DNA of 64,000 nucleotides from Chloracidobacterium sp. (GTDB lineage Bacteria > Acidobacteriota > Blastocatellia > Pyrinomonadales > Pyrinomonadaceae): positions 806,001 through 870,000 of the forward strand of contig JADJXP010000002.1 of the NCBI GenBank assembly GCA_016715795.1. The letters run 5' to 3'. Below the pieces are notes generated by a model. The model did not search any database and was not told where the DNA came from. It saw nothing but the letters and a program-made list of their open reading frames with translations. A program made the position numbers and the translations under genes. Shown here one piece after another: positions 51,611-60,388 of this stretch (position 1 is the first letter of the stretch; each line of letters opens with the position of its first letter).

Positions 51611-52753
51611 CTACGGGCAATTTGTGCGTGTGATCTGATAGACCTTGTCGTAAGCCGGGCGAATATGCACCGGTTCTTTGAACGGCACATTGACCAGTTC
51701 TTTACCGTTCTCATCCATTCCGATCGCTTTATCGCCCACGCGTTTCCATTTGCGCACGATACTCGCGGTCGAACCGAATAACCCGAGCAAGCTTGTTAGC
51801 TCTGGATCATTTGGTGCGTTTCTGTAAACCTCGACCGCCTTATCGACGCCCGGCCCAAACATCTGCTGCGTAAAATGCGTCGGCACATGCACGGGTGGGA
51901 TGTAGTAAACATTTGGCTCGAGCCCGAATTGCGGAAACAGCGGCAGAGCAACCTTCTTGATGTGGACAAGATAGTCGAGTGGGTTATCTGCCTGCGCCTT
52001 GTCGGGTGTGTTGAGAAAACCGGCCATCCGAATCTTGCCGATGCAGTTCTCAAAGCACTGCGGCGACAGGCCCTCCTCGATCTTGGGGTAACACGCGATA
52101 CACTTCTCTGACGTCGAAGTCATCGGATTAAAGAACACTTTCTTATAAGGACAGCCTCGGACGCATTCCTGATAACCTCGGCAACGGCCCTGATCGACGA
52201 GCACGATGCCGTCCTCCGGGCGTTTGTAGATCGAACCGCGAGGGCACGATGCGAGACACGCCGGATACGTGCAGTGATTACAGATGCGGGCCAGATAGTA
52301 GAACCAAGCCATGTCATGCGTGCCTTCGAGGCTCGCTCCGCCGTCAACGCCGCCTGAACAATCGTCTTCGCCAACATTTGGATACGAGTAATCCTCGTCG
52401 CTTGGCCGCCAGCCGAGAACGCGTTCGCCCGCGGGAGCATTCTCAAATATCGTGCTGCCCTCATAGACGTGTTTACCGTCCTTCTCGGTCCACTGCTGGC
52501 CGTCGAGCATCTGGAGCAGGTTGAGGTCCCACGCGAGCGGATAAAAGCCGTATGGTTTGGTCTCGACGTTGTTCCAGAGCATGTATTCCTGCCCCTTGCC
52601 GCTCGTCCAGGTGGTCTTGCAAGCCAGTGTGCAGGTCTGACACGCGATGCATTTATTCGTGTCGAAGACGGCGGCGAACTGCTTTTCAGGGCGACTCTCC
52701 GGATACCAGTAAGACATTTCACGGCCAAGCTGCCAGTTATTTACGCGTGCCAT
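51611..52753 (-). CDS. NarH/NxrB-like beta subunit (four Fe-S clusters)
   Basis: The 380-residue protein has the four cysteine groups of NarH: CIACQTCTLACKTTW, CNHCTYPACLASCP, CRGYQECVRGCPYKK and CIACYPKIEEGLSPQCFENC. In the third group a Tyr replaces one Cys, the position held by Trp in NarH, indicating a [3Fe-4S] cluster. The Asn-rich start (MARVNNWQLGREMSYWYPE) has no signal peptide; export with the alpha subunit is usual. It conducts electrons between alpha and gamma. It is smaller than NarH (about 510) and NxrB (about 430). Confidence 0.92.
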   Translation of the reverse strand: MARVNNWQLGREMSYWYPESRPEKQFAAVFDTNKCIACQTCTLACKTTWTSGKGQEYMLWNNVETKPYGFYPLAWDLNLLQMLDGQQWTEKDGKHVYEGSTIFENAPAGERVLGWRPSDEDYSYPNVGEDDCSGGVDGGASLEGTHDMAWFYYLARICNHCTYPACLASCPRGSIYKRPEDGIVLVDQGRCRGYQECVRGCPYKKVFFNPMTSTSEKCIACYPKIEEGLSPQCFENCIGKIRMAGFLNTPDKAQADNPLDYLVHIKKVALPLFPQFGLEPNVYYIPPVHVPTHFTQQMFGPGVDKAVEVYRNAPNDPELTSLLGLFGSTASIVRKWKRVGDKAIGMDENGKELVNVPFKEPVHIRPAYDKVYQITRTNCP

Positions 52754-53229
52754 AGTTTATTCTCCAGTTTCGATGGTCTGTTTATTTGGGTTGCATTCTT
52801 ATCGGCCCATTTTACCTGCCGCCCCTTGAAAATTGTTGCGATGAAAAGCACGGAGGATACGATCGCGAAGATCATCGCGATCGCGTAGAGTCGCTTAGGA
52901 CGTTCGGCATCGGCCCGTCCGCGAATTAGGGCGACTAGGCCGAAGATCCCCGCAACAAGCGCCGTGACAGATGCGGCTGTCGCGCTTAACTTGTGGGCAT
53001 TCAGAGCGTTAGCCCGCGGCCCGGCAGATGGCTCCGCCGCTAGCCCTGCGAACTCGCCGGTAAAGGCCACGGCGATGGCGACGGCGACGGTGACCAACAC
53101 GACCTTGATCCCGAATCGCTGCGTTCGTGCCCGATTTCGCCACCAACCGGCGGCGAGAACCAGCGAACCGATCACCATGCCGATCGCGGGGTAATAATTG
53201 AGCAAGAGATGTAGTTTTAATGCGTCCAT
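52741..53229 (-). CDS. Four-helix membrane protein (DUF2231-like)
   Basis: A 162-residue protein with four membrane helices; the start ALKLHLLLNYYPAIGMVIGSLVL resembles DUF2231-type proteins. Two His (LHLLL and AHKLS) may bind a metal or haem. Its 3' end overlaps the beta-subunit start by 13 bases and it starts seven bases after the alpha subunit stop, which ties it to the complex. It may anchor or assemble the enzyme. Confidence 0.65.
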   Translation of the reverse strand: MDALKLHLLLNYYPAIGMVIGSLVLAAGWWRNRARTQRFGIKVVLVTVAVAIAVAFTGEFAGLAAEPSAGPRANALNAHKLSATAASVTALVAGIFGLVALIRGRADAERPKRLYAIAMIFAIVSSVLFIATIFKGRQVKWADKNATQINRPSKLENKLWHA

Positions 53230-53236
53230 TTCTCGC

Positions 53237-56200
53237 CTATTTCTTCTTAATGAACTCGCCCGCGAGGTATTTCTTCATCGCGTCCGACTCGTTATCCGGC
53301 CGAATCCCGAGCTTCACGGGACGCCATAACAGCTCATCGCCGATGCCGCCCGGCTCGGCCTTTGTGATCTTCACAAATGATTCACGCGGGGCTCCGGTAG
53401 GGCAGTGGATATCGGCGGCAAAGCCCTTTCCGATCCCCTGTCCATACATTCCTTTGCGCACGAGTGAATCAGTCATCCATGTCGGCTTGAGCCAGCCGCG
53501 TGTTGCCGACTGGTGCGAACCGCAGCGGAACATTGCCTGATAGTTAGTTCGTGGATTCTTGGCAAGGCCGTCCTTGCGTTCCTTTTGCCCTTGGAATGAA
53601 CCCGGCGTCGTGCCGTACATGTTGAACCACATCCGCGTCACGCCGCGGGGCGTGCCGGGATAGTATCTTGCCCGACACAAGAGTCGGGAGAATTCGTAGT
53701 TCTTCTTGTCCTTCTGCCAGCCGCGAAACGGCCGGTCCTCCGGATCGGCGTCGATCCAGACATAGTCGCCGTCATTCACACCGATCTCTCGCGCGTCCTG
53801 CGGGTTGATATCGACATAACCTTCGTTTACGAACGGCATTCGCTTGTCGTGTCGATAGATGTCGCCGAACGGGCCAAAAAGAATGGCGTTCATATCAGTA
53901 TCGATAGGCATCGTATGGACGCCGTGGCGATACTTGGGCGTGTGGAAGATGAACTTGTAATCGTCCTTGATAAGCGGATGCGGTTTCGTCTTTGCCTCGG
54001 CCCAGGTATAGACGACGTTGCGCCCGCAACGCGTCTCGCACGAGAGATCGTCGCGCTTTACACCATAATCTTCAGGCTGCGCCGGCCGAAGGGCTTCGTG
54101 TGGCGCCGAAATAATGATGTTCGGCTCGTAGAATGTCGAATCGACAGGTTCACGATGGACCGGCAGATTCTCGCCCGCCTCGATGAACTCATCCTCTTCG
54201 CGGTACAGTTCAAGCCGGCCGCTCTTTGTATACCACGGCGTTGCGTCCACAAGCTGGTCGTAACCGACGTTCTTCGGCGTCGTTCGGCTCAACATGATCG
54301 AGGGAACTCCGTTGAGGGCCTTTTCGTGCAGTTCCTTGAAGTTGTAGCCCTTCGTGTTGGTCGAATTATCTAGTATTCGCTGAAGATAGACATCGGTTTG
54401 CCCCTCGCGGACAAACTTCCAGAGGTCATTGAACCGGTTGTCACCCGTTAGGTCTGCGAGTTTTGAAGCAACAGTAGCGAACACCTCGATGTCGCCCATT
54501 GTGTTGAAGATCCGTTCCATCGGCGTCTTTGGGAAGACGAGCAGGAATGGATTTGTCACTGACGCCGTCATATCGGGATGCTTCAACTCCGCCCAAGAAT
54601 CGACGCCGAATACCACGTCCGCCCATTCGCACGACGTTGACCACCACCATTCATTCACGGCGATCATCTCGATGCGCGGCAGCGCGTTGACGACCATGTT
54701 GTAATGCCACTTGACGTTGCCGAGGATCGAATTTGCGTTTGCGAACCAGAGCGACTTCGTCGGACACGGCATATGTGTCTTTCCGGTCAGCAGCTTGTTG
54801 CCGACACGCAGCGGATGATCTTCGTGATTGTAATAATGCGCCGATTCGGCCTTCCAATACTGTTTGGGCCGCGCGGGTTTTGTCGGATCGAGCTCGATAT
54901 CGAAGGGATTCTCGTTGATCCACTGTGCAGAGCCGTTGAACAGTGCTGTGCGGTAATTACCCGCGTACGAGCCGACGTTGCCGCCGATCTTCCCGACGTT
55001 GCCGGTGAGCGAAGCGAGCAGAAACACGTCGCGGTCCTTGTTGTCGCTGTTAAAGAACTGGTTCGGCCCCATGCCGAGCGCGAAGAGCGTAGTGCCAGGC
55101 TCTTTGGCAAAATGCCGGGCGAGTTTTTCGATAGCGGCAGCAGGTGCCCAGGTGAGCTCTTCGACAGTTTTCGGGTCGAAGTGCGAGGCGTATTCCTTGA
55201 CGAGATCAAAGACCGGGCGGCATTTTACCTTGCTGCCATCGGCAAGTGTGACCTCAACGGAGCCTTCGAGTTGGGCCGTCGCGGCTTTCGAATTCTCACC
55301 GACGTCATCGCGGGTGAGCATCTGCGGCGTTCCGGTCTTCGTGTCCCAGATCACGTAATCGCCCCATTCGTTACGAAGTTTCTCCGGGACGACGTTCTTG
55401 ATGTCTTGCTGTATCGGCGGAGGCTCTTTCTCGCCTTCCTTGACGATAAAGGTCTGCTTCAGCTCGGCCGGGCCGCCGCCGAATACCTCCGACGCTTTCA
55501 AGTACTTGAGCGTGTCCATCCTGACGAGGATCGGCATATCGGTCCAACGGCGGACGTAATCCTCGTCATACAGTTTTTCCTGCATTATTACGTTGGCGAA
55601 CCCGAGTGCCACGGCGGGTGTCGTGCCGGGCCTGACAACGACGACCTCATCACCCTTTGTCGCCGTTGCTGAGTATTCACACGCGATCACGACTACTTTT
55701 GTGCCCTTCATTCTGGCCTCTGTCAGCCAGTGAGCGTCGGGCATTTTGGTAGTGATCCAGTTCATGCCCCAGACGACGACCGTTTTTGCCTGCTCGACGG
55801 AGTTTAGATCAAACTCGACCGTCTGCTGCCCCGTCACCATTGTGTGTCCGGGCGGCAGGTCGGTGTGCCACGAATAGTTGTCAAATCCTTTGGCTCCCAT
55901 CGCCTGGTCGGGGCCGACACCGCGGATCTTGCTATCGAGCAGGGCCATCGAGTTTGCCATGCGATACATGCCAAAAACGCGAGTCATGCCCAGCAGCGGC
56001 ATACCGCCGCGGAATTTCATCACTTGCGTGCCGATGCCTTGCGTCGCCGCGATGGTCTCTTCGTCGTAGTGCTGCTCCTTGAGTTTGCGCATGCCCTCGT
56101 CGCCGGTGTAGGTCTCGGCGATGTTCTTGAGCGCTGCGGCAACAATTACCGCGGCCTCATCATGCGACATTCGCACCCATTCGTCGCGGCCGCGGTTCAT

Positions 56201-56674
56201 ATAGCTCTCGCTCGGTTTTCCGTCCTTTCCTCTCGGGAAGCCGTCCTCATACCACTTCTTGAAGCCGGCCCGAACCATCGTGCCATTCACGCGGCGATCT
56301 CCGTAGAACCTACGCGTCAGCGCCAGCCCTTTCTGGCAGATGCGCGGGTCCCAGCGGTGTGACGTGCCGTTGCCGAGCAGGTCTTTGGCTTCACCGTATT
56401 TCATCGTCGGACCGATCCGCGTGATCACGCCCTGGCGAACATGCGCGTTGAGCAGGCAGTTATGCGTGTCGTTCGGCGCGCAAGTAAAGGTGTAGCGCGA
56501 GTCATACTTCCACAGATCGCGATACACCTTTTCCCAGTCGCGATTTGGGTAAACCGCGAGCGGATTGGTTATCGCATCGAGGCCCCATGCATCCGTTGCC
56601 GAGAGGGCAAGGGCACCAAAGCCGGCCGCGGTCATGCGTGCCATAAATTCGCGTCGGGATAATTCGTTTTTCAT
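53237..56674 (-). CDS. NarG/NxrA-like catalytic subunit with Tat signal (type II molybdo-enzyme)
   Basis: The 1145-residue protein begins with a twin-arginine signal (SRREFMARMTAAGFGALALS), so the active site faces outwards. The N-terminal cluster region is FTCAPNDTHNC (Cys65, Cys73) with Cys113 later, the CxxNDTHxC form seen in nitrite oxidoreductase-type (NXR) alpha subunits and not the usual NarG H-C-C-C. The Mo-ligand Asp is in SWHTDLPPG (Asp272), and PDAHWLTEARMKGT follows as in NarG. Length equals that of NxrA (about 1145). It would interconvert nitrate and nitrite; the physiological direction cannot be read from sequence. Chlorate, selenate or hydrocarbon-type activity is possible within this family. 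Confidence 0.88.
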   Translation of the reverse strand: MKNELSRREFMARMTAAGFGALALSATDAWGLDAITNPLAVYPNRDWEKVYRDLWKYDSRYTFTCAPNDTHNCLLNAHVRQGVITRIGPTMKYGEAKDLLGNGTSHRWDPRICQKGLALTRRFYGDRRVNGTMVRAGFKKWYEDGFPRGKDGKPSESYMNRGRDEWVRMSHDEAAVIVAAALKNIAETYTGDEGMRKLKEQHYDEETIAATQGIGTQVMKFRGGMPLLGMTRVFGMYRMANSMALLDSKIRGVGPDQAMGAKGFDNYSWHTDLPPGHTMVTGQQTVEFDLNSVEQAKTVVVWGMNWITTKMPDAHWLTEARMKGTKVVVIACEYSATATKGDEVVVVRPGTTPAVALGFANVIMQEKLYDEDYVRRWTDMPILVRMDTLKYLKASEVFGGGPAELKQTFIVKEGEKEPPPIQQDIKNVVPEKLRNEWGDYVIWDTKTGTPQMLTRDDVGENSKAATAQLEGSVEVTLADGSKVKCRPVFDLVKEYASHFDPKTVEELTWAPAAAIEKLARHFAKEPGTTLFALGMGPNQFFNSDNKDRDVFLLASLTGNVGKIGGNVGSYAGNYRTALFNGSAQWINENPFDIELDPTKPARPKQYWKAESAHYYNHEDHPLRVGNKLLTGKTHMPCPTKSLWFANANSILGNVKWHYNMVVNALPRIEMIAVNEWWWSTSCEWADVVFGVDSWAELKHPDMTASVTNPFLLVFPKTPMERIFNTMGDIEVFATVASKLADLTGDNRFNDLWKFVREGQTDVYLQRILDNSTNTKGYNFKELHEKALNGVPSIMLSRTTPKNVGYDQLVDATPWYTKSGRLELYREEDEFIEAGENLPVHREPVDSTFYEPNIIISAPHEALRPAQPEDYGVKRDDLSCETRCGRNVVYTWAEAKTKPHPLIKDDYKFIFHTPKYRHGVHTMPIDTDMNAILFGPFGDIYRHDKRMPFVNEGYVDINPQDAREIGVNDGDYVWIDADPEDRPFRGWQKDKKNYEFSRLLCRARYYPGTPRGVTRMWFNMYGTTPGSFQGQKERKDGLAKNPRTNYQAMFRCGSHQSATRGWLKPTWMTDSLVRKGMYGQGIGKGFAADIHCPTGAPRESFVKITKAEPGGIGDELLWRPVKLGIRPDNESDAMKKYLAGEFIKKK

Positions 56675-56692
56675 AACTTGTTCCTTTGTGAC

Positions 56693-58351
56693 CTATTTCT
56701 TGAGCGATCTCAGATAAACAACAATGGCCTCTATTTCCACCTGTGTAAGAACCGGCCGTGTCGGCGAACCGTTTGCAAACCCCTGCATTACCGTGCCGCG
56801 TCGGCCGTTCGTTATCGTGCCGACCAGATAGGTATCTGTCACGGCGGTCAGAAATGCAGGATTGTTGAGTGCGGGGCCTTCGCCCCCAACACCTGCCTTG
56901 CCGTGACAGCCGGCACAGTTCGCCGAAAAGAGCCTTTCGCCGTTGGTTGCGTCGCCTGTTGCCCATATCTGCGGCTTAGTGTCGGGCACCGCCCGCTGGC
57001 CGCCGCCGAGGGCACGGATGTATGCGATCACCGAGCGGATCTCCTCGTCCTCCAGGCCATTCTCACGTTCGCCCCAAGCGAGCATCGGCCGGCCGGGCCG
57101 TCCGCCTTTGATTGACGCGAATAGAAAGTCGTCAGACGCGAGCGAGAGAAAATCCGGATTCGTGATCGATGGATTGGGCACCAGCCCCGGATATCTTGCT
57201 CCCGCGCCGTTTGCGGCGTGGCAAGCCGAACAGACCGCCGCGTAGATCGTCGGCCCGTCATTGGCAAACTCTCGTGCCCCGAAGCGCATGGCTTTTACGC
57301 GATCTTTGGGCAAGAACACATCCGGCAGTGTTCGCCGCCGCAGGCTCAGCGTATAGAGTGTCAGCAGGTCGATCTGGTCTTCATTGAGGCCGAGCACCGG
57401 CATCTGAGAACCGGCGACGGTCGATCCCGGTGAGCGGAAGTGTTGGGCGGTCCAGTTTGCGACCGACCGCTCGCCCGGTACGCGGGAGAAGTTAAGCTGG
57501 TTTGGATCCTTGAGGCCCGAGATCGACAAATTCACGCCCGCATCCCCGCCAAAACTGCCAACGGTGTGGCAGCCGGCGCATCCGACCGTGTTGAACTGCG
57601 CCTTGGCCTCGATGAGCTTCGGTGCTCCCATCGTCGTGTCAAGAAGGGTCTTCAGTGCGGCCTGATCCTCGGCGCCGATCTCGCGGAAAGAGTTTTTCCA
57701 TGCGCCATCAGCTGCCTGCTGCATCTTTGTGACGTGGGCCGGATACCATTCGGCGTTGTAACCCTTCATTCCCACAAGTGAGAGATCCGGGCCCTCCATG
57801 CCGGTGATATCGCCGCCCGGCCGGATCGTTCCGCCTCGCCCATCGAGGCGATGGCAGGCGTAGCAATCGAGCCGCTCAAATGTTTTGCGGGCGATGTCGA
57901 GCGTTGGCAGGCTGGGCACGTTGAGCGGCGTGTGGCATGTGCCGCAGCTTGCGTAGGCGTATTTTGCCGGCAGCATCGGTTCGGTCCAGAAATGGACATT
58001 GCCGTGTGCGTCGTCCTTTTCGGTTGCCTGTCCCTGGCCGCCATGACAGGTCGTGCAGCCCATCTCCTGCGGCGAATGAACGACCGGCTTGTGAGCGGCG
58101 CCGACCTTTAGTGGAGATGTTATCTGTTCACCGGCAGCCATTCCCGTGTGACAGGTAACGCATCGGTCGGTGACCCTGAGGTTCGGGTTCACGATCTGCC
58201 TTAGGCGAACGTCAAGCGGCCCTTCAGCGGTGGTGGCTGTAGCCTGTATCCGGTGCCAGTCCTTGAGGAAGTTCTCGCTGAACGCAGCCGCGACGAGCAG
58301 CACAAAAACCCCGAGGCTTGAGATCATCAGTAGGTACTTGTTCTTATTCAT
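56693..58351 (-). CDS. Membrane-anchored seven-haem c-type cytochrome
   Basis: The 552-residue protein (ATG at 58351, five bases after the cytochrome b stop) has an N-terminal membrane anchor and seven CxxCH motifs: CVTCH, CTTCH, CGTCH, CYACH, CAGCH, CSACH and CAGCH. The order is three closely spaced haems, two single ones and two class I cytochrome c modules at the C-terminus. It likely links the bc complex with the NarGH-like enzyme. It stands in place of cytochrome c1. Confidence 0.9.
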   Translation of the reverse strand: MNKNKYLLMISSLGVFVLLVAAAFSENFLKDWHRIQATATTAEGPLDVRLRQIVNPNLRVTDRCVTCHTGMAAGEQITSPLKVGAAHKPVVHSPQEMGCTTCHGGQGQATEKDDAHGNVHFWTEPMLPAKYAYASCGTCHTPLNVPSLPTLDIARKTFERLDCYACHRLDGRGGTIRPGGDITGMEGPDLSLVGMKGYNAEWYPAHVTKMQQAADGAWKNSFREIGAEDQAALKTLLDTTMGAPKLIEAKAQFNTVGCAGCHTVGSFGGDAGVNLSISGLKDPNQLNFSRVPGERSVANWTAQHFRSPGSTVAGSQMPVLGLNEDQIDLLTLYTLSLRRRTLPDVFLPKDRVKAMRFGAREFANDGPTIYAAVCSACHAANGAGARYPGLVPNPSITNPDFLSLASDDFLFASIKGGRPGRPMLAWGERENGLEDEEIRSVIAYIRALGGGQRAVPDTKPQIWATGDATNGERLFSANCAGCHGKAGVGGEGPALNNPAFLTAVTDTYLVGTITNGRRGTVMQGFANGSPTRPVLTQVEIEAIVVYLRSLKK

Positions 58352-58355
58352 CGCA

Positions 58356-59906
58356 TCAATGCCCCGGCCACGACGAAGGCGACCAGAAGAAATCCCAATT
58401 CGGACCGCGGAAGTATGTGCCAATCACGGTCAGCACGATAAATCCGCACAGGAAGCACGTGAAGAGGGCCAATGCCCCCGCTCGCGTCGAGTTGTAACGT
58501 CTGATCGCCCAGAACGAGAATGCTGCGTAGATGGCCGTCAGCACCGTTCCGGGATTCACTAGAGTGATCACAAGCTGTGGAATGTCAGGAAACCACTCGC
58601 GGAGCCAGCCGAATTCTATAGCAAATGCTTCGACAAAGATCGACGATGCAAACCCGACGACCATCGACCATTTAACCAACCGCCATCCGCCAGGGCCACC
58701 GAACCATTCGCCGGTACCTTCTTTCTCACGGTCGAGGAACGGTATCAGTCCTAACCCGACCATGCACAGCATCGGTATTCCGATGCCACCCATGAATGCC
58801 GAGAACGAAACGATCTCCTGCAGGCCGAGGAAATACCACGGTGCCTTGGCTGGGTTCTCAGGCACGAGCGGATTGGCGAGCTCCTTTAACGGAGCATCGG
58901 AAACGAATGCCAGTGCGACACAGATCAGCACCGTCAACATCAGAACGCCCAACTCCGCAAAGAACAGATGCGGCATCGACGGCACGGTATTCTCAGGCCC
59001 GGAATCCACGGCGGGCGTTTTGCCTTTTACGATCGCCGCAAGCTGATATGTCTTCGCAGGCTCTTCTGTAAAGACCGGATAGTATTGCTTCTTGTCCTCG
59101 ATGACACGCTGGTCGGCATCAGACGGCTTCGCAAGTCCACCGTCCTTGCGAATGCGCCAGAAATGAACGGCCATAAGCGCGGCGAGCGTCAGCGGCAGGA
59201 TCATCACATGAAGCAGATAGAAGCGGATCAGGGCCTCTTCGCCTACGACCTCAGAGCCGAGCAGTATCTCCCGCTGCAGGCCGCCGATGTCAAAGAACTC
59301 GGTCATTCCCATTGCGTCCGTGATCTCACGCGGACTCTGAGCGATGTTCGCGCCGATCGTGATCGCCCAATATGCAAGCTGGTCCCACGGAAGCAGATAG
59401 CCGGTGAACGAAAGCGCCAGCGTTGTGACAAGCAGCCCCCAGCCGATGAACCAATTGAATTCGCGCGGATGGCGATACGCTGCGGTGTAAAACGCCCTCG
59501 CCATGTGCAATATCACGCCGATGACCATCACGTTTGCCGCCCAACGGTGAATGTTGCGCATGTAGCGGCCGGTCGGCACGATAAAGTGAATATCTTTGAT
59601 CGATTGATATGCGACGTCCGTGTATGGCTTGTAATAGAACATCAGCAGCACGCCCGTGATCAGCGTGATGAGAAATGCCGCTGTCGTGATGATGCCGAGT
59701 CCGGCCGTCGTTGACCATCGCAGTGACCAGAGATGTGTCCTGACCGCGTGCAGGTGAAGAAAGACATTGCCGAAAACGAAAGTCGATCTCGATCGATCGG
59801 TTGTCGGCGTGCCGCCCCGGAACATCGCCCGGCGAACCTCGCGCGGTATCGCCTTGAGGTTGTTCCAAAATTCACCAAGTGCGGAATAGCCTTGTTCAGC
59901 CTGCAT
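58356..59906 (-). CDS. Cytochrome b of a bc-type complex (fused b6 + subunit IV)
   Basis: The 516-residue protein combines the four-helix b6 part (IHRWAANVMVIGVILHMARAF and RFYLLHVMI...VHFW with bis-His haem ligands) and a subunit-IV-like C-terminal half with the Qo-site PENPAKAPWYFLGLQE. About nine helices. In the complex it oxidises quinol at the Qo site and passes electrons to the Rieske protein. It starts two bases after the Rieske stop. Confidence 0.92.
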   Translation of the reverse strand: MQAEQGYSALGEFWNNLKAIPREVRRAMFRGGTPTTDRSRSTFVFGNVFLHLHAVRTHLWSLRWSTTAGLGIITTAAFLITLITGVLLMFYYKPYTDVAYQSIKDIHFIVPTGRYMRNIHRWAANVMVIGVILHMARAFYTAAYRHPREFNWFIGWGLLVTTLALSFTGYLLPWDQLAYWAITIGANIAQSPREITDAMGMTEFFDIGGLQREILLGSEVVGEEALIRFYLLHVMILPLTLAALMAVHFWRIRKDGGLAKPSDADQRVIEDKKQYYPVFTEEPAKTYQLAAIVKGKTPAVDSGPENTVPSMPHLFFAELGVLMLTVLICVALAFVSDAPLKELANPLVPENPAKAPWYFLGLQEIVSFSAFMGGIGIPMLCMVGLGLIPFLDREKEGTGEWFGGPGGWRLVKWSMVVGFASSIFVEAFAIEFGWLREWFPDIPQLVITLVNPGTVLTAIYAAFSFWAIRRYNSTRAGALALFTCFLCGFIVLTVIGTYFRGPNWDFFWSPSSWPGH

Positions 59907-59908
59907 AG

Positions 59909-60388
59909 CTACACCTTTGTCCCCGATTTGACGGTCGTTCCCTCGTCGATATTGAATACCGCACCATTCTTGGCTACCTTAAGCCACGGCAGGGGCTTGG
60001 GAGCCGGGCCCTTTCGCACGGTGCCGTCTTTTTCAAAGCCTGAGCCGTGGCACGGACAATCGAATCCCGTTCCGCTTGCCTTGACGATGCAGCCCAGATG
60101 CGTACAGATCGTCGAGATCGCATACACACCCTCGCCGTCGCGAAAGACGGCGACGTTGCGGCCCGGCGGGATGAACGCCTCGCCCTCAAGCAGCGTGTCG
60201 GGCAGCGTGACGTTAAACTTCTTCGATAGTGTCGCCGACACGGCCGCCTTGGGCAGCTTGAGCATGCCGAATACCGAGAAAACGAATGCCGCAATCATCG
60301 AACCCAAGGCTGCGAGGCCCAAAAAGTCCCTGCGCGGCATCGGCTCGGGATCAAATCGTGACTCTTTCTTGCCCGGATGCGTAGTCAT
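59909..60388 (-). CDS. Rieske [2Fe-2S] protein of the bc-type complex
   Basis: A 159-residue protein from ATG at 60388, whose start overlaps the upstream gene (ATGA). It has a Tat-like MPRRDFLGLAALG followed by one membrane helix and the cluster motifs CTHLGC and CPCHGSGF. It takes electrons from quinol via cytochrome b. The frame extends upstream but those residues lie inside the flavoprotein gene. Confidence 0.9.
   Translation of the reverse strand: MTTHPGKKESRFDPEPMPRRDFLGLAALGSMIAAFVFSVFGMLKLPKAAVSATLSKKFNVTLPDTLLEGEAFIPPGRNVAVFRDGEGVYAISTICTHLGCIVKASGTGFDCPCHGSGFEKDGTVRKGPAPKPLPWLKVAKNGAVFNIDEGTTVKSGTKV

Noticed and set aside
54704..55672. Long plus-strand frame opposite the NarG/NxrA-like gene
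   Set aside because: It mirrors the coding frame of a gene with clear motifs, has no family pattern and no ribosome site.
58968..59714. Plus-strand frame opposite cytochrome b
   Set aside because: Shadow of the cytochrome b gene; the minus strand has haem-ligand motifs in order.
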